Shown here one piece after another: positions 26,001 to 33,500 of a DNA stretch of 46,898 nucleotides. Each line of letters opens with the position of its first letter. Positions within the stretch are counted from its first letter, which is position 1. Below the pieces are notes generated by a model, which saw only the letters and a list, made by a program, of their open reading frames with translations, made no database searches and was not told where the DNA came from. Source of the stretch: an uncultured Eubacteriales bacterium (GTDB lineage: Bacteria > Bacillota > Clostridia > Christensenellales > Borkfalkiaceae). Made by a program: the position numbers and the translations under genes. The stretch lies in assembly GCA_900543915.1 (NCBI GenBank), contig UQTB01000018.1:1-46898 (forward strand), in the 5' to 3' direction.

Positions 26001-26229
26001 GATCATACTCAACAAGAACGTCGCTTCGGCGGAGGACGTCCCTGCGGTCGTCGGAATCCGTGATTCTCAAAATAATGTATATTACAGCCTGATCACCGGC
26101 TCTTCCGCCTGCGTGATTTACGTTCCCGACGCTTCTCTCGGATATTATCAGAGCGCCGAAATCTGGAGCAATTACATGGCGGAGTCCGTCAAAGGGCTGA
26201 GCGCTTACGAGGAGGAAAAAGATGCGTAA
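23029..26229 (+). CDS. Lipoprotein with InlB-type repeats and BspA-type LRRs
   Basis: This 1066-residue lipoprotein has a signal peptide ending in lipobox VAAC (Cys22). Three InlB/Flg_new-like beta repeats follow (about residues 25-225: VTFETNGGSPV ... FAGWYSDEKF ... LTLYALW and two cousins). From about 245 to 1050 it consists of BspA-type LRRs (VTAIGEDAFLGNKTIESVKLP style). No catalytic motif is visible. ATG at 23029 has GGGAGG 6 bases upstream; an ATG at 23008 overlapping the upstream stop lacks a proper site and would spoil the signal peptide. A ligand-binding or adhesive partner of the upstream protease is likely. Confidence 0.88.
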   Translation: MKRKILLLILALLAVSFTVAACKEKTLYTVTFETNGGSPVASQTLEPGADIVVPGDPVKENFKFAGWYSDEKFSSEYRFGKMPSSDLTLYALWTGEKTSTIRFDSDGGTPVAPLIALEGTKISAPAEPTKTGYVFNGWWDGDVRYSFDRMPAESMTLTARWNRADAYAYVTFVVDGEDYDVVPVEKNQAVGAYALTLPEGVSHTAWSTDEYSGTPYDFSQKVTGDLKLYATTYSEGLSVRGGVVVGYQGGSTVVIPSVYNGETVTAIGEDAFLGNKTIESVKLPDTVTTIGKNAFYRCEYLVEINLTKEITSVGAYAFYACERLKYVGSLEGLREIPEGLFDGCLSLREVTVSEALESVGAYAFADCAALRSVAFGDSLSKIGDYALSCSGIVSFNVPKALADLGENVFDRCESLAEITVSEGNAAFSVREGNLYRDGNSTFVRYASKQDGTDKNETEFSLPGGVTQVAAGAFSGNTTLQSVSFADAGNGLRFERGAMMGIQNLRSVTLNALPENDETGISYFSYLFGAETPLANGTVGVYVPASLETVVLLDDIGALPAYAFYGCTGLTEIRGLETATYFGAYSLAYTGIRQVSIGADVTGFENDDPASVFMGCMNLSAIEIADGAKISFRSYGGCVYSENFTELYFVPAANSDIEYREELRTVRANAFYGAKSVVIPETVTVIEQGAIGGAGGLLSLTVPFIGGGTEGTDYLLYLFGATKEEAENADGVTEPNWKNASNVPAALASVTVTGEIDEIGNFAFGLITSLKELNYPASSTITRVGKYAFSGTQLAQPVFGTATQLIDTGAFSECHRLTEVVIPGTVLTVGDEAFSNCENLSAVTLEEGVEEVGAEAFASYYTVYTIVGTTQTLNGYHSALAEINLPASLKTIGRLAFMYAGADFQLTGSYVISEVKFTLAEGSRLETIGQAAFVCSGISSELNLPDTLKEIAPEAFSSCIYLEKVTIGSEGGNSLLETLGALSFSSCSNLKTIILNKNVASAEDVPAVVGIRDSQNNVYYSLITGSSACVIYVPDASLGYYQSAEIWSNYMAESVKGLSAYEEEKDA

Positions 26230-27406
26230 GAAAGTTGCGCTGGCCGCGATGGCAATCCTGATGTTCGCGGCGTTTTCGCTCGCCGCCTGCGGCGGGAACA
26301 GCTTTCATCCGAACCAGATCATTCAGCAGGGTTGGGACAACATCGTAACGCTGGATTTTAACGGCGGTTCTGCGGTTTCCTCTTCCTATGCGAAGCTGTA
26401 TCTCAAGGACGGGGGAAAGATTCCCTATGACAAGCTGGTCGAAAAAGAGCTGATCCCCGTGCTTTCGGGGTATGTGATTGCCGGCTGGGCGCGCGGGGAA
26501 AAGGACGACGACGGCAACGTCACGTTTCAGACGAACGCCTCCGGAGAAGTCGATTACTGGGATTTTGACAACGACGTCGTACGGGACGAGAGCTTCACGC
26601 TCTACGCCGTATGGATCAGGCGGTACAGCGTCGTGATTTATTCTCCCGACGGAGAAGTCGCGGCGACCTATTATTTGCCGAATAACAACGATACGAGCGC
26701 GGAGATCACGGAAAACAATCTCACGAACGTGCTTCCCGAGCTCGACAAAGAGGCGAAACACACGTATCTGGACGAATTCTATTACAGCGAGGACATGACG
26801 GAGGACAGCCGCGTCACTTTCCCCTTTACATATGAAAAGGGAGAGGAGCGGGAGCTTTCCGTGTATGCGAGCTGGGTAGAAGGGAACTTCAAGATCGTCC
26901 GTACGGCGGACGACGTGAACACCGCGCTCCGGAACGGCAGGGGACTGTATCTCCTGAACGATGTCGACTGCGAAGGCAGAGAAATCAATATTTTGTCCGC
27001 TTACGGTTCGGAGATCGACGGAAACGGCTATGCGATCTATAACTTCAGGATCAGCCGCAGCCAGAGGGGCAGATTATCCGAGTATATCGGGCTCTTCGAG
27101 CGGATCACGGACAACGCATATATTCACGATATCACCTTCCGCGACTTTACCGTGACCGAAGTGAACGAGGGCGCTCCCACCGATATCTCTGTCGGGATCT
27201 TTGCCGGCTCGGTCTCTTCCGGAGCCCGCTTTGAAAACGTAACGGTGAACGGTACCGTTCAGTACACGATTCCGGACGGGTACGAAGCGGGAAGCAATCT
27301 CTTCATCGGAAGAATCTGCGGAAATGAAACCGGCTTGAGCGAAGAACAGCTGGCAGGCATTACACTCGATGGGACGCTGGAAACAATTCCCGTTCCGGAA
27401 CAATAA
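26222..27406 (+). CDS. Surface lipoprotein with InlB-like and GLUG-like repeats
   Basis: This is a 394-residue lipoprotein with lipobox LAAC (Cys23). Its N-terminal half has InlB-type segments (VTLDFNGGSAV ... VIAGWARG ... FTLYAVW; then a second ending in YASW). The C-terminal part is rich in short beta-strand turns (ILSAYGSEIDGNGYAIYNF ... GLFERI ... GIFAGSVSSGARFENVTVNG), the pattern of GLUG/beta-helix repeats. It overlaps the upstream gene by 8 bases, with GAGGAG just before ATG. No enzymatic motif is seen. Context suggests a surface-exposed accessory of the peptide-scavenging operon. Confidence 0.82.
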   Translation: MRKKVALAAMAILMFAAFSLAACGGNSFHPNQIIQQGWDNIVTLDFNGGSAVSSSYAKLYLKDGGKIPYDKLVEKELIPVLSGYVIAGWARGEKDDDGNVTFQTNASGEVDYWDFDNDVVRDESFTLYAVWIRRYSVVIYSPDGEVAATYYLPNNNDTSAEITENNLTNVLPELDKEAKHTYLDEFYYSEDMTEDSRVTFPFTYEKGEERELSVYASWVEGNFKIVRTADDVNTALRNGRGLYLLNDVDCEGREINILSAYGSEIDGNGYAIYNFRISRSQRGRLSEYIGLFERITDNAYIHDITFRDFTVTEVNEGAPTDISVGIFAGSVSSGARFENVTVNGTVQYTIPDGYEAGSNLFIGRICGNETGLSEEQLAGITLDGTLETIPVPEQ

Positions 27407-27418
27407 AAGGAGGTCAAA

Positions 27419-29983
27419 ATGACAGGCAAACATTCAATGAAGAAAATCGTCAGAAACGCTATCCTCTTCGTGATGGTGATGGCGTTTGCCGTTTCCGGAA
27501 CGGCTTGCAGACAAAAGGTGACGGAAGATACGCCCGTCCGTATTTCCATCGACCCGGTGGACGGCGTTTTCAATCCCTTCTTCTCTACGTCCGGTCCGGA
27601 CAGCACGGTGATCGGTCAGACGCAGCTCGGCATGATCACTACGGATAAAGACGGCAATCTCGCCTGGGGAGAAGACGAGGCGTGCGTCGTATACGATTAT
27701 TCGTCTTTCACGACCGGCTCGAAAGAGACGCAGGCGAACCCGGACGACTATTCGGATTTCTACACCGACTACTACTTTGCGATCAAGGACGATATCGTGT
27801 TCAGCGACGGAACGCCGCTCACCATCCGCGACGTCCTGTTCAATCTCTATATGTACCTGGATCCCGTATTTTCCGGCTCCGCAACGCTGTATTCGGTGAA
27901 TATCAAGGGACTGGAAGAGTACAGAACGCAGTCCGGCAACGCCGCGGATCAGGAGGGCCTGGAAGATACCATCCGCGTGAGAGCAGAGCAGGCGATCAGC
28001 GATATCATCGCGTGGTGCGACGATTCCGCCGCGCCCCTTTCTTCCCTCACCGAGACGCAGCAGGGCTATATCGACCGCGCCAAAGAGTATTTCCAGGAAG
28101 AAATGAATTCGGACTGGACGGCGGCGGAAACCTATGCGGGCGAGAAGAACAACGACTATAAAGACAGATACGGTCTGCACGAAGCGTGGGAGATTTTCCT
28201 CTACATGTATTCTCCGCTCGGCGGCATCACCGTCACGGCGAAACCCAATCCGGGCGGCAATACGACGTATGAAGTGCAATACAACGGCTGGGATAAAAAG
28301 TCCGATAGCGAAAAGACCAAGGATGCGATCTTAACCAGCCTGTTCGAGGGCTACCTCGGAGACTCCGTCCGCCTTCCGCTTTTAAAGAAAAACATCAAGG
28401 ATATCTTTGCGGGCGCCTGGGTGACCACTTCCAACATCGAAGACTACATCCGTGCGGCCGAGCGCGGCAAATATTTCGAGGAAATGGTGGAAGAAGAGGG
28501 CGAACTGCCGTTTAAGAACATCGAGGGAATCCGCGTGGAGCAGAGAACCGATCTCCCTACCAGCGCAAGCGGCAGCACGCGCAAGCTGGATAAGAGCAGA
28601 GACGTTCTCCACATCAGAATCGACGGGGTGGACCCGAAAGCGATCTACAACTTCTCCTTCAGCGTTTCCCCGATGCACTATTACTCGGACAGCGAGCTGA
28701 TCGCGGCGGCGAAAGCGGATCAGGGGATTTACACCGAAGACGGCGGCTCCAACTTCGGCGTGGAATACAGCTCTGTCGAATTTATGGACAGAGTGCGCGC
28801 GAAGCGCGTTCCCATGGGCGCCGGCCCCTACAAGGCGAGCTCGTCCAACTACAACGACTTCTATAACAACAACTTCGTCGGCTACGAGAGAAACGACCTG
28901 TTCCTCCTGGGCGCCCCCAAGATCAAGTACATTCAGTACAAGGTCGTATCGGCGCAGCAGAAGGTGGGCGTCGTCATCGGCAACACCAAGGAAGTGGAGT
29001 TTTCGGATACTTCGGCGACGGCGGACGTCAATAAGCAGATCACGGAAGCACAGGCGAGCGATAAATCCATCGGCGCGGACGACGCGTGGACGAACGGCTA
29101 CGGTTATATCGGAATCAATGCCAAATACGTCAAGGATATCGATGTCCGCCGCGCGATCATGATCTCCTTCGATTCCTCGCAGATCCAGACATATTTCGGA
29201 GATATGTCTCTCGCGTCGCCTATCTACCGCCCGATGTCCAAGGAGAGCTGGGCGTATCCGGATGACGCAACGGACTATTTCTGGAACGACAGCGTCGCGG
29301 ACGAACTGGGCGGCGGCTCTTATCCGACATTCAATGAAGAACAGGCGATCGAGAGAATTACCAACCTGGTCGTTCAGGCGGGCTATACGAACGTCACTTC
29401 GGACGGAATCCGTTACAGAACGTCGGACGATATCCTGAAGTTTACGTTTACCATCGCCGGTTCGGAAGAACAGCACCCCGCGCGCGGGACGTTTGAACGG
29501 GCGGAAGAAATCCTCGAAAAGTGCGGTTTCGATATCACCATTCAGAACGACTCCAACGCCCTGAGAAAGCTGGCAAGCGGCTCCCTTGCGGTATGGGCGG
29601 CGGCATGGTCTTCCACGATCGACCCGGATATGTATCAGGTCTATCACATGGACAGCCAGGCGACCAGCGTGGACAACTGGGGATATGACGTGATCCTGGA
29701 CGGCGGCGCCAGCGGGGACTATTACAGGGAATATGACCTTATCCTCGAGCTCTCCGACCTGATCGACGAAGCGAGAGAATATACAGAGCGGGAGGATCGT
29801 ATTCCTCTCTATCATCAGGCGCTCGACCTCGTCATGGAACTGGCGGTGGAGTATCCGCTGTATCAGAGAAAGGACGTGTTCGTCTGGAACGGGAACGTGA
29901 TCGACAGCGAGACGCTGTTTAAAGACGTGACATCCTACGCGAGCCCGCTTGCGTATATCTGGAACGTCAACCTGAATTACTGA
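27419..29983 (+). CDS. oppA: Oligopeptide ABC transporter substrate-binding lipoprotein (OppA-like), oversized
   Basis: This 854-residue protein is an extracytoplasmic peptide-binding lipoprotein of the SBP_bac_5 family. The signal peptide ends in lipobox SGTAC (Cys30). Family segments include IKDDIVFSDGTPLTIRDVLF (about residues 121-140), VPMGAGPYKASS, YIGINAKYVKDIDVRRAIM, and a C-terminal EDRIPLYHQALDLVMELAVEYPLY. Usual members are about 520-600 residues; here about 250 extra residues fall roughly at 150-380, including charged helical stretches. GGAGG precedes ATG 27419. It is followed by a strong hairpin and oppB. It would deliver peptides to OppBC, fitting a protease-coupled scavenging role. 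Confidence 0.9.
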   Translation: MTGKHSMKKIVRNAILFVMVMAFAVSGTACRQKVTEDTPVRISIDPVDGVFNPFFSTSGPDSTVIGQTQLGMITTDKDGNLAWGEDEACVVYDYSSFTTGSKETQANPDDYSDFYTDYYFAIKDDIVFSDGTPLTIRDVLFNLYMYLDPVFSGSATLYSVNIKGLEEYRTQSGNAADQEGLEDTIRVRAEQAISDIIAWCDDSAAPLSSLTETQQGYIDRAKEYFQEEMNSDWTAAETYAGEKNNDYKDRYGLHEAWEIFLYMYSPLGGITVTAKPNPGGNTTYEVQYNGWDKKSDSEKTKDAILTSLFEGYLGDSVRLPLLKKNIKDIFAGAWVTTSNIEDYIRAAERGKYFEEMVEEEGELPFKNIEGIRVEQRTDLPTSASGSTRKLDKSRDVLHIRIDGVDPKAIYNFSFSVSPMHYYSDSELIAAAKADQGIYTEDGGSNFGVEYSSVEFMDRVRAKRVPMGAGPYKASSSNYNDFYNNNFVGYERNDLFLLGAPKIKYIQYKVVSAQQKVGVVIGNTKEVEFSDTSATADVNKQITEAQASDKSIGADDAWTNGYGYIGINAKYVKDIDVRRAIMISFDSSQIQTYFGDMSLASPIYRPMSKESWAYPDDATDYFWNDSVADELGGGSYPTFNEEQAIERITNLVVQAGYTNVTSDGIRYRTSDDILKFTFTIAGSEEQHPARGTFERAEEILEKCGFDITIQNDSNALRKLASGSLAVWAAAWSSTIDPDMYQVYHMDSQATSVDNWGYDVILDGGASGDYYREYDLILELSDLIDEAREYTEREDRIPLYHQALDLVMELAVEYPLYQRKDVFVWNGNVIDSETLFKDVTSYASPLAYIWNVNLNY

Positions 29984-30004
29984 GTTTCATCCGAAAAAAC
30001 CTCA

Positions 30005-30028
30005 CCCCGCCCCGATTCAGGGGCGGGG
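30005..30028 (+). other. GC-rich hairpin between oppA and oppB
   Basis: A 9-bp perfect stem CCCCGCCCC / GGGGCGGGG with loop GATTCA, followed by AAAAGGAG, not a U tract. It is more likely an mRNA 3'-end protector or processing site that raises oppA over oppBCDF than a full terminator. Confidence 0.7.
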
Positions 30029-30041
30029 AAAAGGAGTTTAA

Positions 30042-31034
30042 ATGTCTTATAAGTATATCATCAAGAGAATTCTGTATTCCATTCTCGTTCTGTTCCTGGT
30101 CTCTCTCTGCATTTATCTGCTGGTCCGCTGTCTGCCTTCCGACTACGTCGACAAGAAGTACGAAGCGCAGCTGAATCAGGGCGTCGTCACGCAGGAATTC
30201 ATCGACGAGATGAAGGCCATTTACGGGCTGGACGACAATTCGTTTTTCGGTATCATCAAGGGGTACTTCAAGTGGCTGGGGAACGTCTTTCAGGGGAACC
30301 TCGGCATGTCCTTCAAGTATGAGGCGCCGGTCAACACCGTCATTGCGGAGTCGATGTGGATCTCCTTCGGGGTTTCCATTCTGGCGTTCATTCTGCAATA
30401 TCTCATAGCGGTGCCGCTGGGCATCAAGGCCGCGACCAGCCAATACAGCGCGTTCGATTACGGCGTCACCGTCTTTACGGTCATCGGTATTTCGCTCCCG
30501 TCCTTCTTTTTGGGAACGCTGCTGATCAAATTCCTGGGGCAGGATCTGGGATGGTTCCCGATGCAGGGAATCTCGTCCTACCAGGAGATCGTGGGGATAG
30601 AGGGCGTGCTGGACGTCCTGTGGCATCTCGTACTGCCGATGGTGACGGTCGTTCTGGTATCGCTGGGCGGACTGATGCGCCATACCCGCACGAATACGCT
30701 GGAAGTGCTGAATTCGGATTACATACGCACGGCGCGCGCGAAGGGGCTCTCTGAAAAGAAAGTCATCTACAAGCACGTGTTCCGCAATACCATGATCCCC
30801 ATGGTCACTATGATGGCGGGCGTCCTGCCCAGTCTGTTCGGCGGCATGATGATCCTCGAAGAGGTGTTCGCTTTGCCGGGAATCGGACAGAAAGCGTACG
30901 TCGCGCTGGGAGACGGCGATATCCCCTTTATCATGGGATACTGCATGTTTTTGGCAATTCTGACGGTGATCGGGACGCTTCTCACCGACCTCGCGTACAT
31001 GCTCGTGGATCCGCGGGTCAAGCTGGAAAAGTAA
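30042..31034 (+). CDS. oppB: Oligopeptide ABC transporter permease
   Basis: This 330-residue permease has six membrane segments and the OppB/DppB N terminus (YIIKRILYSILVLFLVSLCIYLL). The EAA loop that docks on the ATPase reads RTARAKGLSEKKVIYKH near residues 230-246. Length is normal for the family. AAGGAG lies 6 bases before ATG. It pairs with OppC downstream to form the channel. Confidence 0.95.
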   Translation: MSYKYIIKRILYSILVLFLVSLCIYLLVRCLPSDYVDKKYEAQLNQGVVTQEFIDEMKAIYGLDDNSFFGIIKGYFKWLGNVFQGNLGMSFKYEAPVNTVIAESMWISFGVSILAFILQYLIAVPLGIKAATSQYSAFDYGVTVFTVIGISLPSFFLGTLLIKFLGQDLGWFPMQGISSYQEIVGIEGVLDVLWHLVLPMVTVVLVSLGGLMRHTRTNTLEVLNSDYIRTARAKGLSEKKVIYKHVFRNTMIPMVTMMAGVLPSLFGGMMILEEVFALPGIGQKAYVALGDGDIPFIMGYCMFLAILTVIGTLLTDLAYMLVDPRVKLEK

Positions 31035-31044
31035 GGGGGGAGTT

Positions 31045-32100
31045 ATGGAAGAAACAAAAAATCTGACCTTAAACGAAACGCCCCTGGCAGAGGAGCCGGA
31101 AAAGGAGGAAGCGCTTTCCGACCGCGTCCGCGTCATATCGCCGGGCAGAATGGTGCTGAAGCGGTTTTTCCGCAGCAAGCTGTCCGTGATCGGGCTCTGC
31201 CTGATGCTGTTCCTGTTCCTGTTCAGCTTTATAGGCCCCCTGTTTACGGGATGGGAGCAAAACGAGATTGACCGCAGTATCCGGCAGGTCGTTTATTCTC
31301 CCAGTCAGCTGACGGACGACTGCTATTACGTCGGCGAGGTGGAAAATACCGTCGCGAAGCTCGCTCCTCCCATGTCCAGGAGCGAGGACGGACGCATTCA
31401 TATTCTCGGTACGGACAAAGACGGGCGCGATAACTTCACGCGCCTGATGTACGGCGGCAGAATCTCGCTGACGCTGAGCTTGGCGGTCGTCATCATCAAC
31501 ACGATCATCGGCGTCATCATCGGCGGGCTCGCCGGCTATATCGGCAAGTGGCTGGATATGATCGTCATGCGAATTATAGACGTCATCAACTGTATTCCGA
31601 CGCTGCCCATTCTGCTGATCGTCAGCGCGATACTGGACGCCTATAAAGACGTCATCGATCCACAGTATAACATCTACATCATGATGGGGATACTGACGTT
31701 GCTGAGCTGGACGGGGATCGCGCGGCTGGTCCGCGGGCAGATCCTGTTCCTCCGCGAACAGGAATACATGCTGGCGGCGGAGGCGGGCGGCTTTTCCACG
31801 GGGCGCAAGGTGTTCCGGCATCTGATCCCGAACATCATTCCTCAGCTGATCGTCAGTATGACGCTGAGCCTCGGGAGCATGATTCTCTACGAATCCACGC
31901 TCGCTTACCTCGGCCTGGGCGTTCCCGCGCCGAATGCTTCGTGGGGGCGCATGGTCAACCTCGCGAAAGACCCCGAGATTCTGGCGAATTACATCAACGT
32001 TTGGGCGCCGCCCGGCCTGTGCATCATTCTGGCGGTGCTTGGCTTCAACTTTGTCGGTGACGGGTTACGGGACGCGTTCGATCCCAAGATGAAGAGATAA
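31045..32100 (+). CDS. oppC: Oligopeptide ABC transporter permease
   Basis: This 351-residue permease of the OppC/DppC type has a cytoplasmic N-terminal tail, a first membrane segment (about 47-67) and an extracellular loop with the family motif HILGTDKDGRDNFTRLMYGG split around residue 120. Five more segments follow, with the EAA loop EAGGFSTGRKVFRH. The loop between the first two segments is somewhat long. GGGGGAG precedes the ATG, which starts 10 bases after the oppB stop. Confidence 0.95.
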   Translation: MEETKNLTLNETPLAEEPEKEEALSDRVRVISPGRMVLKRFFRSKLSVIGLCLMLFLFLFSFIGPLFTGWEQNEIDRSIRQVVYSPSQLTDDCYYVGEVENTVAKLAPPMSRSEDGRIHILGTDKDGRDNFTRLMYGGRISLTLSLAVVIINTIIGVIIGGLAGYIGKWLDMIVMRIIDVINCIPTLPILLIVSAILDAYKDVIDPQYNIYIMMGILTLLSWTGIARLVRGQILFLREQEYMLAAEAGGFSTGRKVFRHLIPNIIPQLIVSMTLSLGSMILYESTLAYLGLGVPAPNASWGRMVNLAKDPEILANYINVWAPPGLCIILAVLGFNFVGDGLRDAFDPKMKR

Positions 32101-32102
32101 TT

Positions 32103-33500
32103 ATGAGCGAAAAGAAAAAGACATTTGTTGTAAAAATTAAAGACTGGTACGCTCACGTCACGCATAAAGACGATCCGCATTATATTTCCGGGAAAGAGTC
32201 GCGTAAAATCACCAGGGAAAATTTCCGCATCACGCGCGCGTTCGAAAAGAAGAAAAAAAGAAAGAACGTGCCCGAATCCGAGTATACCGCCGCGATGAGA
32301 GATGAAAACAACATTCTCGAAATCGAGAACCTGCACACGTATTTTTATACGGATGCGGGCGTTTCCAAGGCGGTCAACGGCGTTTCGTTCGATATCCCGA
32401 AGGGCTCCGTCGTGGGCGTCGTCGGCGAATCCGGCTGCGGCAAGAGCGTAACCTCGCTCTCCGTCATGCAGCTGGTGCAGGCGCCGCAGGGGCAGATCGT
32501 CGAAGGGAGCATCCGTTTCCGCACGCGCGATTACGCGGTGGATGCGGACGGCAAATACATCCCGGTCTACGAGACCGTGACGGACGAAACGGGGCAGACC
32601 GCCGTCAAAACCGTTCAGAAACTGGATAAAAAGGGAAATCCGCTGACGGACAAAGAGGGCAACCCCGTCCTCGAGAAGGTCCAGGCGAAGGATAAAGAGG
32701 GCTTTCCCCTCTTTGAAATGGTGGATAAAGTTTACGATATCGCCAAGATGCCGATCAGCGCGATGAGAAAGATCCGCGGAAAGGAAATTTCCATGATCTT
32801 TCAGGAACCCATGACGAGCTTAAACCCCGTCTTTACCATCGGCAATCAGCTGGATGAAGTGGTCTTTCTGCATACGCCGGGCGCGGATGCCGCGTTCGCG
32901 AAAAAACGCTCCATCGAAATGCTGCAGCTGGTCGGCATCGCGATGCCGGAGAGCGTTTACGAGCGCTATCCGCACGAGCTGTCCGGCGGGATGCGCCAGC
33001 GCGTCATGATCGCGATGGCGCTCGCCTGTAACCCCAAGCTCATCATAGCGGACGAACCCACCACTGCGCTGGACGTCACCATTCAGGCGCAGATCCTCGA
33101 ACTGTTGAAGGAGATCAAGTCCAAAGTAGAGGGAAGCATCATGCTGATCACGCACGATCTCGGCGTCATCGCGTCCATGGCGGACTACGTTGTCGTCATG
33201 TACGCCGGGCGCGTGATCGAGAAGGGAACGGTCTGGGATATCTTCGATCATCCCCTCCATCCCTATACGGTGGGATTGCAGAAGTCGAAGCCCGTCGTCA
33301 ACAAAGACGTGGAGTGGCTCTACAACATCCCGGGCAACGTTCCCAATCCCATCAATATGCCTACTTACTGTTATTTCAGAGATCGCTGTCAGCGCTGCAC
33401 CGCGAAGTGCAAAGGGGACTATCCCCCTCTCGTTCAGGTATCCGAAACGCACAGCGTCGCCTGCCATCTTTACACCCAGGGTGAAAAGGAGGACGTATGA
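32103..33500 (+). CDS. oppD: Oligopeptide ABC transporter ATPase OppD with an insertion
   Basis: This is a 465-residue nucleotide-binding subunit. Walker A GESGCGKS is at residues 108-115, the Q-loop Gln at 234 (IFQEPMTSL), signature LSGGMRQR at 293-300, and Walker B with Asp317 (IIADEPTTALD). The C-terminal cysteine motif (CYFRDRCQRC ... C) typical of OppD/F is present. About 119 residues separate Walker A from the Q-loop, roughly twice the normal distance. The extra part (about 136-205) is charged and repeats units such as DKKGNPLTDKEGNPV. An unusual N-terminal basic extension of about 70 residues precedes the domain. The stop overlaps the oppF start (ATGA). Confidence 0.93.
   Translation: MSEKKKTFVVKIKDWYAHVTHKDDPHYISGKESRKITRENFRITRAFEKKKKRKNVPESEYTAAMRDENNILEIENLHTYFYTDAGVSKAVNGVSFDIPKGSVVGVVGESGCGKSVTSLSVMQLVQAPQGQIVEGSIRFRTRDYAVDADGKYIPVYETVTDETGQTAVKTVQKLDKKGNPLTDKEGNPVLEKVQAKDKEGFPLFEMVDKVYDIAKMPISAMRKIRGKEISMIFQEPMTSLNPVFTIGNQLDEVVFLHTPGADAAFAKKRSIEMLQLVGIAMPESVYERYPHELSGGMRQRVMIAMALACNPKLIIADEPTTALDVTIQAQILELLKEIKSKVEGSIMLITHDLGVIASMADYVVVMYAGRVIEKGTVWDIFDHPLHPYTVGLQKSKPVVNKDVEWLYNIPGNVPNPINMPTYCYFRDRCQRCTAKCKGDYPPLVQVSETHSVACHLYTQGEKEDV

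Noticed and set aside
20000..26200. Repeats in the LRR region as DNA repeats or a CRISPR-like array
   Set aside because: The periodicity is at protein level (BspA-type LRRs); the DNA is not repeated exactly.
28382..31178. Two long minus-strand frames opposite oppA, oppB and oppC
   Set aside because: They are antisense to clearly recognised transporter genes and have no start signals or family features.
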